From: Purshia tridentata
Lineage: Eukaryota; Streptophyta; Magnoliopsida; Rosales; Rosaceae
Reading direction: 5' to 3'
Length of the DNA stretch: 60,739 nucleotides
Assembly (NCBI GenBank): GCA_003254885.1
Contig: QANT01003490.1
Coordinates: forward strand, 1 to 60,739
In this document: positions 13,506-39,022 of the stretch, in pieces
Numbering within the stretch: position 1 is the first letter of the stretch
How the letters are laid out: each line of letters starts with the position of its first letter
The notes under the pieces: generated by a model
The model's database searches: none
The model's input: the letters and a program-made list of their open reading frames with translations, nothing else
Told to the model about the DNA's origin: nothing
Program-made: the position numbers and the translations under genes

Positions 13506-15071
13506 ATAATAAATAAAAACACTAGTTAATGCCCCATCCTCTCACACACACAGCTCACAGTGGCACTGGTTTTTTTATATATCATTATTTATTTCCATGC
13601 ATTGTTTTGATTTGACAGTGAATAGGTGTCAAACAACTTTTATCTTAAGAATGACAAAAAAAAAATCCCAAAATACGCATCACTTGACACTCGCAAACCA
13701 TAAACAATAAATAATTATAGTCTGCATTTATTTTGAGGATAATCATCTTAGGCTAGGTCATTCTATTATTGACTTTGGCCAAATACAAGGGCCACCCTTG
13801 CACATCACAATGATGCCCCTTGGTGCTCTGTCTTAAATAATCTTTGGTCCACCCATGTGAACTGGATTGTGTTATTAGAATTATCATGATTGTAACACTC
13901 ACTGTTTATTCTTATGTGACATATCCACTCAACCAAGATCTTGAACTCCACTTACTATCTAAATAGTAATTACCTTCTCACAAACCACAATTTGTACAAA
14001 TTCTATACAAATAATTTTGTATAAAACTTTTGTCTGGATTGTACACATATCAACGCCATAAGATTATGGAGCAATCATTACCTGGGATGAGCACTGAGCA
14101 GATGAAGTTGAAGAAGGTTGAGACATATTATGCAGCATGCATGTTAGGCACAAACACTGCTTAACTACATATAACACAGTGTGGTGTCACCTGCACAGAA
14201 TGCAGCAGACCTGAGGGTCAGGGCTTCATGCTCAGCTCCCAAGCCTCCCATTTCTATATATCCCAAAATTCTAGGCCCTCTCTTATCTGCATTTAACTCT
14301 CTCTTCTTAATCAATTATTATTTTTATTGTTAATATCTGGATTTGGATACACTGTACCAAACAGAAAGAATTTCCAACCAACTATGCTAAACCAAAACCA
14401 TTGTCACAAAAAATAAATCTAATCCCATCTCAAAATTGGATTCGCAAGGAGCAGTCAATAAACTAATGAATTCAGGCTGTTTAGCAGATACCCGTCTAAT
14501 TTTAAAAAGATGAATTAAACGAATGGATGGGTCCATACTCCATAGACTCCATTACCCATAAAGCACAATTCCAGAAAAAAAAAATTACAAATGGTACGAG
14601 TGGAGTGGGCAGCTCAGCTGTTATTTCCTCCCTTCCTAAGAAAACAATAATCTTTCTTTTAAAGGAAACGTTTTGGTTAGGTTCGTTAATCATTCACATC
14701 ATTTACAGATCCATAGCTCAACTCTCTCTCTCTCTCTCTCTCCCCCCCCCCCCTCACTATTTTCTTGGATTCCTACTTTCTCTACTTTCCCAGAAAATAT
14801 TTTACTTCTACTTACCCCAGAAACTATTCTTCATTAAGTTTTCCTCTTCACTCTCATTCTCTCTCGACTTTCCCATAATTTTCCTTTCTCTCTCTCTACT
14901 TCGCCAGAAAAGTTCACTTCTTTCTTTCTTGATTGATTTCCCACTTCACTCTCTCTCTCTCCCCAATTTTCCAAGAAATTATCACTTGTTGAATTCTTTC
15001 TGAAGAATCCCAGTACTGGGTTTTCTTGCTCACCCGCTCCACTCTCTCTCCCACAGAGGCAGAGCTCAATA
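13506..15071 (+). other. Intergenic DNA and CT-rich leader of the BTB gene
   Basis: No gene is seen between 13.5 and 14.7 kb. From about 14720 the plus strand is dominated by CT repeats, followed by a run of C near 14742-14752 and further CTCTCT tracts up to 15050. This is typical of a plant 5' leader. Open frames here are low-complexity Ser/Leu/Phe readings of the CT tract, not genes. Confidence 0.55.
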
Positions 15072-17279
15072 ATGGCGGCCGAAAACGCACTGAAATCGAG
15101 GGAGGTCTCAGCAATGATAAAGCAGGGCTTCATATCCGATCAATCACTCTCCTTCTCACCCTCAAGATCCATAGCCAAGCTCTACTCTCCCACTTCCTCA
15201 CCCTCCAAGACCCTCTCTTCTCCTCCACCACCCCCATTCGCGTCCTCAACTCAGCCATTGACTCGGCCGGCGACTCAGTCCCAAACCCTCTACGAGATGA
15301 TGTCCGACGAGCAACACCGAGATTCCAAGCAGTCCGACCGAAAGGTCCACGACAAGGTCCACAAACTCCTCGAAAACGCACCGTTTCGAGACCCCAATTG
15401 GGGAGGACTACTATCCGGAGATGTGAGGCTCACTGTGGTAGCCAAGGACGGGTTCAGGGTCTCCATGGACGTGCACAAGAGCGTTCTGGCCTCGAAAAGC
15501 CGGTTTTTCGCCGATAAGCTACGAAAAGATCGTGAGGTTTCTCACTGCGTTGAGATTTCGGACTGCGATGATGTGGAGGTGTATGTGGAAACTGTGGTCT
15601 TGATGTATTCTGACGATTTGAAGAGGAGGCTGATGGGTGAGGAGGTCTCCAGGGTTTTGGGTTTGCTAAAGGTATGTGCTTGGCTTTTACTTTTGCCCTT
15701 TTGCTTTTGCTTTTGCTTTTGCTTTTGTTTGTGTTTGTCTTATGCTGTTTGGTTGCTGAGAAAGTCTGGATGTGGGCATAGGTTTTGGAAATCTTTTGTT
15801 GTTTGCCTTGCTGGGTTTTCACTCACTTTTCAGATAAGTGGTAAAGTATCTGAATATGATTCTGAGGTTAGCCATATTAATTGGGTAGTCACTAGTCAGT
15901 CCCTGTCTCTTTGGGCATTGAATAAAAGCTACTGAAAATAAGCATAATACTTTTTAGTTTTTAAGAGTGCTCAAGTAAAAAGTAAAATAAAATAATAATA
16001 CTAAATATTATGTAGCGAGTGACATATGGGTGCCCAAGTTGTTACAATTAACATAGCTTCACACTGAGTTTAGACATGAAAAAATGAGATTCTAGATATA
16101 AATTTTTTAGATTTATACACTGTTTTTTTGAGTGATAGTTTTGCTCTCTGATTTTAGCTGGGTAGCTGTATTAATTTGGTTTCCTACGAGTATATATGTC
16201 TGTTTAATTATACTCAACCTTGTAGGCTTGTAGCTTAATTATTCTCTATGGGACAATAGTACCCGTGTTTTTTGTTCACTGATTTTGTGATGGAGAAATA
16301 ACTGTTTTAATTACTGTTTCTGTTGTAGGTGTCTGCAGCTATCATGTTTGATGAGGGAATTGCATCATGCTTGGAGTATTTGGAAGCAATTCCATGGTCT
16401 GGGGATGAGGAGGAGAAAGTTATATCTCAACTCAGTGAACTTCAGCTTCATGACTCAGCCAGTGAAGTTCTGCTCAGAGTGTCATCTGAACCATCCACTT
16501 CTGCAAGAGCTGATGAAATCTTCTCCAGGCTGCTCACCAGTGTTCTTCAAGCAAAAGATGATAGAGCTCGTCGCGAAATGAAAACTCTCATTTCCCGTTT
16601 GTTTAGAGAAGATACAGCTAATGACCGCAACAGGCTTGATGTCTCTAAAGAAACCCTTTACCATCTTTGTCATAGATGCATGAGTTCTCTTGTGCTATGC
16701 TTATCTGAAGCTACAGGCATGGACGAAAGTAGGCGGGATCGCGGGGTTTTGATGGCAGAGATAGCAAGAGAGGCTGATAACATGCAGTGGATTGTTGATA
16801 TTATGGTAGACAAGAAAATGGGTGATGAGTTTGTGAAATTATGGGCAGATCAGAAGGAGCTTGCAGTCCTCCATTCAAAGATTCCAACCATGTACCGGCA
16901 CGAAATCAGCAAAATCACAGCTCAGCTATGCATTGCAATTGGGAGCAGACATTTGTTGGTGCCCAAAGAAACAAGGTTTTCTTTGCTTTCGACATGGCTG
17001 GAACCTCTTTATGAGGACTTTGGGTGGATGAAGAGGGCTTCTAGATCTGTTGACAAGAAACTGGTTGAAGAGGGGCTGAGCCAAACAATTCTGACACTGC
17101 CATTGCAGCAGCAGCAGGGCATCTTGCTTAAGTGGTTCGATCGGTTTCTGAACAAGGGAGATGACTGCCCCAACATTCAGAAGGCATTCGAGGTTTGGTG
17201 GAGAAGAGCATTTATCAAACATGTGGCGCACCAGGAAAATACCCAGTTGCAAATAACTGTTTGCGATTATGCGAGCTGA
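15072..17279 (+). CDS. BTB/POZ domain protein, At5g60050-like
   Basis: Two exons, 15072-15671 and 16329-17279, join in phase 0 (donor GTATGT, acceptor TTGTTGTAG) to give 516 aa. The N-terminal 75 residues are Ser/Pro-rich and probably disordered. A BTB/POZ domain covers about 112-205 (GDVRLTVVAKDGF, MDVHKSVLASKSRFF). The remainder is the helical C-terminal region of the At5g60050/At2g13690 group. Such BTB proteins are generally proposed to be substrate adaptors of CUL3 ubiquitin ligases; no substrate can be inferred here. It is not an NPH3/RPT2 protein, as the NPH3 domain is absent. The start is the first ATG after the CT-rich leader and opens the conserved ALKSREVSAMIKQGF motif. It is convergent with NRPC1 downstream. 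Confidence 0.85.
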
Positions 17280-18268
17280 ACCAAGTTGGTAAATTCTACG
17301 TATATAAGGAAAAAAAAAGCATATTTTTCTGATCATTTTTATGTAATTTTCTCGCTATTGCCACCTCTTTTCTACTATACAGTCTATTCTCATCCACTTT
17401 TTAATAAAAGGAAATTATTACACTTAGGTAAATTACGCTGAAGTACATCTCTCTTTTTTGGTTAAAAGTGAAACTATTTAAGGCTAGTAGTAGGCTAGTA
17501 GCTATAAAGGTTCAATATCCAATGCCTGAGAAAATTAGCATTTTCAGAGACGTCTCAGCATTTCCAAACACATCAACAGGTAGGATGTAATTTTATCTAA
17601 TTGAGAAAGCTATAGTCTTTACACCCATCTCGTACACAAGTTCATCTTACTAGTTTACATCAAATGACTTGAAACCTGACTGGTCATGTTACTAAAAGAC
17701 AAACTTCCACGTTAAAACTTAAAACCACCTTCAGTTCAATTGGCAATCCAAACACATCAACAGGTAGGATGTAATTTTATCCAATTGAGAAAGCTACAGT
17801 CTTTACACCCATCTCGTACACAAGTTCATCTTACTAGTTTACATCAAATGACTTGAAACCTGACTGTTCATGTTACTAAAAGACAAACTTCCAGGTTAAA
17901 ACTTAAAACCACCTTCAGTTCAATTGGCAAAGCAGGCGTGCATGACCTGGTAATCAAGCCGCAGGTTGGATTGCTACCACGTATCACAGGAACGATGGTG
18001 TTCCATGCCAATAGGTTCCAATGCCCGCATCTTCATTCCAACAATCTGCACAATTAGTCTTGCAGGACCACCATGATGTTTCAGCCAATTCTTAAGTAAT
18101 TGAACTTGAAAGACCGTCTCAATATGTTGGTAGTGCTGCGATAACACTAGGAGGGAGGGTCATGTCGCGGGTAGGCTACATAACACAATAAAAAACTGTC
18201 ATCCTTTACCTTACCATATGCATTCGTTATGGTGCCATACGATTATTTACAAATCCCTTCTCTTGAAC
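17280..18268. other. Convergent intergenic region between the BTB gene and NRPC1
   Basis: Contains the 3' UTRs of both convergent genes. An AATAAA-like signal for the BTB gene is near 17402. The main structure is the tandem duplication annotated at 17564-17927. No protein gene is supported. Confidence 0.6.
17564..17927. repeat. Tandem duplication, two copies of about 184 bp
   Basis: Copy 1 begins CCAAACACATCAACAGG at 17564 and copy 2 begins identically at 17748, an offset of 184 bp. Copies differ at only a few positions, for example TATCTAATTG against TATCCAATTG, so the duplication is recent. It lies between two convergent genes and carries no open frame. Confidence 0.9.
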
Positions 18269-32715
<14,447 letters not shown>

Positions 32716-34468
32716 GATCAAAACTGCAGAGAGACGACTCTGAAACACAGAGAAGAACAAACAGAGACGAATGGTTTTAGGCTTCTGAGTAAAAGGGCGC
32801 GAGTGTTGGCAATTCCGAACGGGACAGTATAGACGGATACAAGTAAATAGCAGTAAGGTCGGTTAACAAATGTGTAGCTGTTTTGCTTTTCCCTTACGCT
32901 AGGTAAAAAAACGTTGCCTTTCTCGGTTTTACTTTCTTTTTTTTCTTTTTTTGCCCTTTTTTGATAAAAAGTTAAATCTTTTTTCCCATATATCAATTAA
33001 AAAAATAATTGTTTTAATATGATTAAAAATATGCCCTCATCTCCAGCAAAAGGCAAAAAAAGGGTTATAGACACTTGACAAAACATAGTGTTAACCACCT
33101 GAAATAAAATGAATGAATATCTAGATGGATTGTTTTGTCATATTTTAAATATAATTATTTAATATCTTCTACTTTGATTCCTGAAAATTCGATTTTGTAT
33201 ACATATGTATTTCATTAAAAATTGCAATTAAGAGCAAGTCCAATGGAGAGTTGAAATTCCAATTCTTGCTAGTTCGACCCAAAGGAGCCTATGGAGAGTG
33301 AACAACATCACATGTATCAAGGTTTGGAGAGACTCACGGTTCACATAAGAGCCATGCGAGTCCCAGCCAACGAGCACGGCTCTAATTGACAAATGAGAGA
33401 GAAATGCATGCGGCACAACATGAATGGATGGTCCAAAGCATGCAGACTAGAATTTGACAATTGACATATTACCTTCCAAACTAAAATTTTCGATAGTTTA
33501 CTATCTAAACTCAATTGTATGAAATTGTTAAAAATTAAATTTATATGTTAGTTTTTTGAACATTAGATATCTAGTTTCGCACACATCACACACATGATGT
33601 CCCATAAGTACTACGCGGTGTGTTGCTTCATGATATTATCATGTTAATTATTAATTGAAGCAAAAAATGGCACCAAACACTAGCCACGTGGTGCAAAACT
33701 AACAAAAAACTTACTTTTTTTAACGATTTTGAGTTAAATTATTAATTATAATTGAGTTTGAGGAGTGAGTCTATAAGAGCAAAGTATTAAATATGACATA
33801 GTTTTGGATAGTATATGTATTAGTTTCTTTTATGCTCAATTACAATTTATCATATCGAACTATAGAGGTGATTTCAAGATACTCTCCAAAGTACAAAAAT
33901 TTATAAACTCATTCATCATCTTTCGAAAATTATGCAATGTTAGTGATTCCGTCCAATTTTTCGTAAAGTGCCCGCATAGTTTTTGCTGACTATATCTTTA
34001 TAATGATGTAGAGATAAAATAATAGACAATTACAAAAAACATTTTATAATATTAAAGACTAAACTAAATTATAAAAAATAAAAAATATTTTAAATAACTA
34101 GCTCTCTCTCTTCTCTCTCCGAAATCACCAACACATAACATTTTAATTAAACATTACTCTATTTTTTAATATCTCTCCCCCTCCTCCTATCTCTCTTTCT
34201 ACCCTAGTGCATTCTCCATCTAACATGTTGCCTATGCCGATGAAGGTGGGCAAAACCTCAGACAAGCTTCCAGCCACAAACCCAATAGAGCCACCCAAGT
34301 CCTTGGCCGCACCCCGAATGGTCTTTTCAGACCATTTATTCTCGGTCTTTGACCAAAATGGTTTTAAAAATTAGACGGAATCATTAATGATGTATGATTT
34401 TTTAAAATTAGTGTCTGTGTTGTAAATATGTATTTTAAATTATTATATAATTCGATAGAATAAATTAT
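32716..34468. other. Divergent intergenic region upstream of NRPC1
   Basis: This contains the NRPC1 promoter and leader on the minus strand (about 32716-33000, pyrimidine-rich), then AT-rich DNA with no gene. AAGAGCAAGTCCAATGGAGA at about 33230 resembles the terminal sequence of common plant MITEs, but no matching second end was found. Confidence 0.5.
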
Positions 34469-35127
34469 CAGGGGTGGGCATTTTAACCTTAAAACCGCGG
34501 GACCAAACCAAACTGCTTCTAAAAAAATCATGTTGACTTTTTTGGTCAAACACCGTTACAAGAACCGAACAAATCCGCCCTTACTAGGCGTAGGTATCGG
34601 TTTTACACTTAATAAAACCAAGTCGAACCAAATCGTACCGTATATAAAATTATAATTTTATAAATATATTTATAGTTTATATATGATTTTAAATTAAAAA
34701 ATGACCAAAAACATTATTTATGGTTTATTGTTTAATTTGTTTTGAATTTTTGGTTGGATTGGAATTTGGAAAGTGGAATCAATTATCAAACACTATTACA
34801 CATATTTGGAATTTGGAATTTAGACTTTGTATTAGTGTATTATATGTACTTGTTACTTTGTTAGTTGTTAGTCTTTTTTAATTTGGGGAAAAAAATTATT
34901 CAAAAACATTTGGGCTAAAAAAATACTCAAAAACATATTGAATTGTGTATAAGCTGAATTGTTTATCCGTAACACTGAACCAAACCGTAACCGTATAATG
35001 TTTGATTTGGTTTGGTTTTCTTTTAATTCTTAAGATGTAATACACCGAACCACACCATTTATGTATTTATGGTGCGGCGCATGGTTTTACACACACGGTG
35101 CACCAAACCGCACCATGCCCACCCCTA
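34469..35127. mobile_element. hAT-type nonautonomous element, 659 bp
   Basis: The left end is CAGGGGTGGGCA and the right end TGCCCACCCCTA, a near-perfect terminal inverted repeat. A perfect 8-bp direct repeat, TAAATTAT, flanks it at 34461-34468 and 35128-35135. An 8-bp target duplication with (C/T)AGGG ends is the hAT signature. The subterminal regions carry repeated ACCAAACCG-like motifs in both orientations. There is no transposase frame, so it is nonautonomous. Confidence 0.9.
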
Positions 35128-35301
35128 TAAATTATAAATGAACCCGTTTTTAATGGGTATATATGTATATATATATATATTTATTTATTTATTTTATTTT
35201 TCCATCAAATAATGCAAAACGGCAAAAGCAAACAAACAATTCCAACCAAAAAGAAAAAAAAAAGTAAACAATAAATCGAACAGCGAAAGTAAACAATGCC
35301 T

Positions 35302-35314
35302 AAACCCTAAACCC
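35302..35314 (+). promoter_or_regulatory. Telo-box (AAACCCTAA) upstream of the Lys/Glu-rich gene
   Basis: AAACCCTAAACCC lies about 150 bp upstream of the ATG at 35464. In plants this motif is enriched near transcription starts of ribosomal-protein and nucleolar genes. Whether it acts here is inference. Confidence 0.5.
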
Positions 35315-35463
35315 ATCACAAAACCTAGCCGCTAGCTTTTGCCTCTGTGTGCAGGGCCGATTGATCACGAAAGCTTGGGGCTTTTTCCAGCAATCAAACT
35401 CTAAGCCCCAATTTCAAACTCAGAGAGCTGTTGGAGATCTCTAAACCATAGTAAGCTTCAACC

Positions 35464-36525
35464 ATGAAGACGGTGTCGGGGAAGGTCCTCTCCTCGAAGC
35501 CAATATCTCTCTCCAAAGCGGCCTCGACTCTGTCCTCGTTCCTCTCCACCGAAACCGGCGCGTCACAGGCCATCTGCGCGTACCTCCGACGCTCCCTAGC
35601 GTCGTTCAAGGAGTTGAAGCAGCTCCACAAGGAGCTCAAAGCGCCGACGTCCGAACGCAAGCGAGTGCGGCACAGGTCGAGGAGTGAAAACGACGACGCA
35701 GAGACCGTTGGAGACAATCGGGCGCAGAGTGTTGTGGTGAGTCAGGAAGCGAGTCACAGTCACGAGCCCGATCTGGAGACCGAGTCCAGAAGACACCAGC
35801 AGGAGGGTAATAACAATGAAAATTTTGAGGGCCAAGATGGAGAGCGTGAGAGGAAGGAGCAGAAGAAGAAGAAGAAGCAGAAGGAGAAGAAGGGTGAGTT
35901 AAGTAAATTTGGGGAAGATGGAGGTGAAAATGAAGGGAGGGCAGGTGAGGGTGTTGAAAAGGAGAGTAATAACAATGAGAATTTTGAGGGTCAAGATGGA
36001 GAGCGTCAGGGAAAGGAGCAGAATAAGAAGAAGAATAAGAAGAAGAAGAAGAAGAAGGAGAAGGGCGAGTTAAGTAAATTTGGGGAAGATGGAGGTGAAA
36101 TTGCAGGGAGAGCAGGTGAGGGTGTTGAAAAGGAGAGTAATAACAATGAGAAATTTGAGGGTCAAGAAGGAGAGCGTGAGAGAAAGAAGAAGAAGGAGAA
36201 GAAGGATGAGTTACGTAATTTCGGGGAAGATGGAGGTGAAATTGCAGGGAGGGCAGGTGAGGGTGTTGGAAAGGGAGAGGAGGCTCCTGATTCAGCAGAG
36301 ATACATAGTAAGAAGAAGAAGAAGCAAAAGAAGAAGAAGGACGATAATGGTAATTTTGTTGAAAACGGGGTTCAAATTGAGGAGGGAGATGCTGGGGTTA
36401 AATTGGGAAACGAAGAGGGGAAGAGGGAAGAGAAGAGGAAGAGGAAAAGTGGGGTGTTAGAAGATGGAGGCACTGATGCTTTGGAGGACCAGCTGGATAA
36501 GAAAAAGAAGAGGAGGAAAAGTTGA
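35464..36525 (+). CDS. Lys/Glu-rich repeat protein, probably nuclear or nucleolar
   Basis: A single-exon 353-aa frame. Residues 1-70 form a Ser/Leu-rich, possibly helical segment (ISLSKAASTLSSF, AYLRRSLASFKELKQLHKEL) and look like the only ordered part. From residue 116 there are three imperfect tandem repeats of about 53-57 aa, starting at residues 116, 169 and 226. Each consists of NNNENFEGQ, a lysine run, GELSKFGEDGGE and AGEGV. The C-terminus ends in KKKKRRKS. The many basic runs would act as nuclear or nucleolar localisation signals. I do not recognise the family with certainty; similar plant proteins are usually left uncharacterised. The telo-box upstream and the composition suggest ribosome biogenesis, as inference only. 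The start is the first ATG and begins the non-repetitive domain. Confidence 0.75.
   Translation: MKTVSGKVLSSKPISLSKAASTLSSFLSTETGASQAICAYLRRSLASFKELKQLHKELKAPTSERKRVRHRSRSENDDAETVGDNRAQSVVVSQEASHSHEPDLETESRRHQQEGNNNENFEGQDGERERKEQKKKKKQKEKKGELSKFGEDGGENEGRAGEGVEKESNNNENFEGQDGERQGKEQNKKKNKKKKKKKEKGELSKFGEDGGEIAGRAGEGVEKESNNNEKFEGQEGERERKKKKEKKDELRNFGEDGGEIAGRAGEGVGKGEEAPDSAEIHSKKKKKQKKKKDDNGNFVENGVQIEEGDAGVKLGNEEGKREEKRKRKSGVLEDGGTDALEDQLDKKKKRRKS
35809..36280 (+). repeat. Three in-frame coding minisatellite units (159-171 bp)
   Basis: The unit starts at AATAACAATGA at 35809, 35968 and 36139, so the first two units are 159 and 171 bp. The length difference is a whole number of codons and lies in the AAG/GAG run. 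The frame is kept throughout, so the repeat expanded under coding constraint. Confidence 0.88.
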
Positions 36526-38046
36526 GAAGATAATCAACGATAAACAGGTGTGCCATTTTTGTTGGTTGTGAGTTTTCTGGAATTTGATGAAGATTTCAAT
36601 TCAAAGGCGATTCGGGGCTCGGCAGTTTCAGGTTAATTTTATGGAGGGTAGTGTTTTCTATGTAATACTAAGTGGATGTTTTTCTTGGCTATATTATTCA
36701 GTGCAATGAAAATTTTGCCTCTGATTAATGTTATCTCAGAACTGATTCTTAATACAAGTGTTACTGCAACTTGTGTTTTTTGCATTTTGAATAACGTTCA
36801 TTTTATCAATTGCAACGTTGTAGATGGGATAATGAAATAATGGCCCATGAAAGAAATTAGGAAATGTAGAACACCATAGGAGGATGACTTACATTTTCAA
36901 ACAAATTAAAGGGTGCTACTTTCAGTAATTGGATCCCACGCCTTTAATTTTTTAATGTATTCTTTTAGTTTATATCTTTTGTCCTTTGATGCATATTTGA
37001 TATCCCTTTTCTCTTGGATATGATGATCGAAGGTTGAATGGGATGAGCTCCTGGATATCCATAAAGTACTCCAGTAGCATTTTCTATAACGTGCTATAAC
37101 TATTGGCCTTTTCTTTTACTGCCTGGATTAGTGGGGTATTACCATAAAATGAAATGCTAGAGATGCACATGGTTCAATAGTATGTTCCCAAAAGGCCTAT
37201 ACTTTTTTGAAGTTTGAAGTCTGAACAGAAACACTGATTGGCAAATCAGACAAAATGGTACTCAGTCATTTGTTTGAGAGCACTACCAGGTATGATATTC
37301 TGCTGATCAACTCTTCCATTTCGTATTGCCTCCTATCTAACAAAATTTTTTTAAATCATGAATGTATGGAATTATTTTCTTTGGTGTTCTTTGAAAATTG
37401 AATACATGGTCATCATGCTCTCTGTTTTGTTAATTTTTTGTTCTTTTAGATTGTAAGGTTTATGTAATTGAAAACAAAAAAGAAGGAACAAATATCAGTT
37501 CAGCACTGAATACTGCAAAACCAGAGTTCTCAATACTGATTCTTTTATATTATATTTATTTCTTAATATCACATATATATCTGAATTTATTCTGTTTCAG
37601 AAATTATATAATATAGTATGGTTTACCAATTTATGGAAACTGAAACATAACGGTTTTTGAAATCCTTTAATTTGCGGAGCATGCTAAATTTGCTTGCCAG
37701 GTTTGAATTTTCATGCTTTGCTTTAGCCAAAAGGGTTAGCAGTGGGAAAGGTGCATATATGCAACCTTGTCTCAACTCATTTATATTTACCTTACAATTC
37801 ATAAATTGTGCATCTACCTTGGTGCCACCCGTTGCATTGTGAAATTACATGGAGAAGCATTATCTTTTTTTTTTTTTTAATGACTTTAAATTCCATATGT
37901 GTCCTGCATAGTACATGTTTTCTTAGAATACTTTATTGTGTTAAAGACAAATCAACAACAATAGAGGCCAAAAAAAAAAGGACAAATCAACAACGATTCT
38001 TTTTGTTTTGTTTTTTCCAATTAAGACAACAAATACAGCGAAGAAA
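36526..38046. other. Intergenic DNA between the Lys/Glu-rich gene and the chitinase
   Basis: This contains the 3' UTR of the upstream gene, with GATAAACAG|GTGTG-like text just after the stop, and then AT-rich DNA. No gene or clear repeat is seen. The chitinase 3' UTR lies at its right end on the minus strand. Confidence 0.5.
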
Positions 38047-38949
38047 TTATTTTATACTAGCCAGAAAGGTTTGAGATTGCTTCTCATAACGAAAGTGAGC
38101 CTTCTTGGAGTCATCTGCAGACCAAATAAATATGCCATGAAGTTTGTTCTGACGCTTAAGCCTGTCACAAGCCTCAAAGAACCCATGTGCAGGGGACAAA
38201 CCCCCACTTCCATCTGTTCCAAAGCTCAATAGAATCTTGCCACCTTTGTAATTTGAGCTCTGGGTTTCAAAATGTTTCATAAACTGATTTATAGTCGTGC
38301 CCTTATCATAGGCATAGAACTGAAAGTTAACATAGTTGATGAGATGCCCATACTTCCTCCACAATGCCAAGTAATATGGTTGTACCGAGTCATCCTCATA
38401 TGGTGCTATTGATGTGAATTTCACAACATTATTTTGTTTAAGGTAAAACAGTAGCCGCCCAATGCATTCAGCAAACGTATTGGGATCTGTCTGAAAGTGT
38501 TCGTAGTCGATATCGATTCCATCCAAGTTGTATTTTTTCGTAATCTGACCTATTGACTCGATAGCATTTCTAACCCATGAATTGATTGATGTAGGATTGA
38601 AGTATACATACTGGTTGCTTACAGTATCTCCTCCAAGACTCAGAGCAACTTTAGCATTTGGATGACGGGCCTTAATGGCAGAAACATGAGAAGGGGTGAG
38701 ATTCTCCGTGTCCCAGAAGACATTAAAGTTGCCATTGGTGGGGGTTGGATTGTGAGATTGTGTTGTATAGTCAATTGCAAAAGAGAGGATAAAGTGAAAT
38801 TCAACTTTGGAATCAATGGGTACCTCTGAGAAGGTGACACCGTTGTTCTCAGCTCCTATGTATTCTCTGAAGAGCTTTGAATTTTCTGGAGCTCCTTGGT
38901 TGAAGAGCATTGGAAGAAAGCAAAACACTAGCAGCTTAAATGAGTTCAT
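38047..38949 (-). CDS. GH18 chitinase 2-like secreted protein
   Basis: Intronless frame of 300 aa. A hydrophobic signal peptide spans about residues 1-19 ([16 protein letters not shown]), followed by a single GH18 TIM barrel. The active-site motif DGIDIDYE is intact at Asp143, Asp146, Asp148 and the proton donor Glu150; KVALSLGG at 100-107 is the conserved barrel strand before it. This fits the plant bulb-type or chitinase 2-like group, which hydrolyses chitin oligomers or acts as a storage or defence protein; the substrate here is unproven. The frame is open to an upstream ATG at 39024, but that ATG overlaps the TATA box at about 39015-39021, and the downstream Met begins a proper signal peptide, so 38949 is chosen. 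Confidence 0.88.
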   Translation of the reverse strand: MNSFKLLVFCFLPMLFNQGAPENSKLFREYIGAENNGVTFSEVPIDSKVEFHFILSFAIDYTTQSHNPTPTNGNFNVFWDTENLTPSHVSAIKARHPNAKVALSLGGDTVSNQYVYFNPTSINSWVRNAIESIGQITKKYNLDGIDIDYEHFQTDPNTFAECIGRLLFYLKQNNVVKFTSIAPYEDDSVQPYYLALWRKYGHLINYVNFQFYAYDKGTTINQFMKHFETQSSNYKGGKILLSFGTDGSGGLSPAHGFFEACDRLKRQNKLHGIFIWSADDSKKAHFRYEKQSQTFLASIK

Positions 38950-39014
38950 GGCTATTGAAAGTGGGAATTGAAGTTCTGTACTTCTGAGGACAATTGTGGA
39001 AACTTGTGGGAGGC

Positions 39015-39022
39015 ATTTATAC
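39015..39022 (-). promoter_or_regulatory. TATA box of the chitinase-like gene
   Basis: On the minus strand the sequence reads TTGTATAAATGCC, about 66 bp upstream of the chosen start codon. The spacing suits a short leader. Confidence 0.6.

Noticed and set aside
14527..15003. 158-aa Ser/Leu/Phe-rich frame before the BTB gene
   Set aside because: It is a translation of CT-rich leader sequence with no domain.
15072..17279. Functional cluster of PHOT1 with a BTB signalling partner (NPH3-like)
   Set aside because: PHOT1 signals through the BTB protein NPH3, but this BTB protein lacks the NPH3 domain and belongs to the At5g60050 group. Adjacency is probably chance.
33229..33420. MITE end (AAGAGCAAGTCCAATGG) upstream of NRPC1
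   Set aside because: No inverted partner or target duplication was found nearby.
35464..36525. Naming the Lys/Glu-rich protein from low-complexity similarity (for example as a muscle or neurofilament protein)
   Set aside because: Matches based on K/E runs carry no functional meaning; only the first 70 residues could identify the family.
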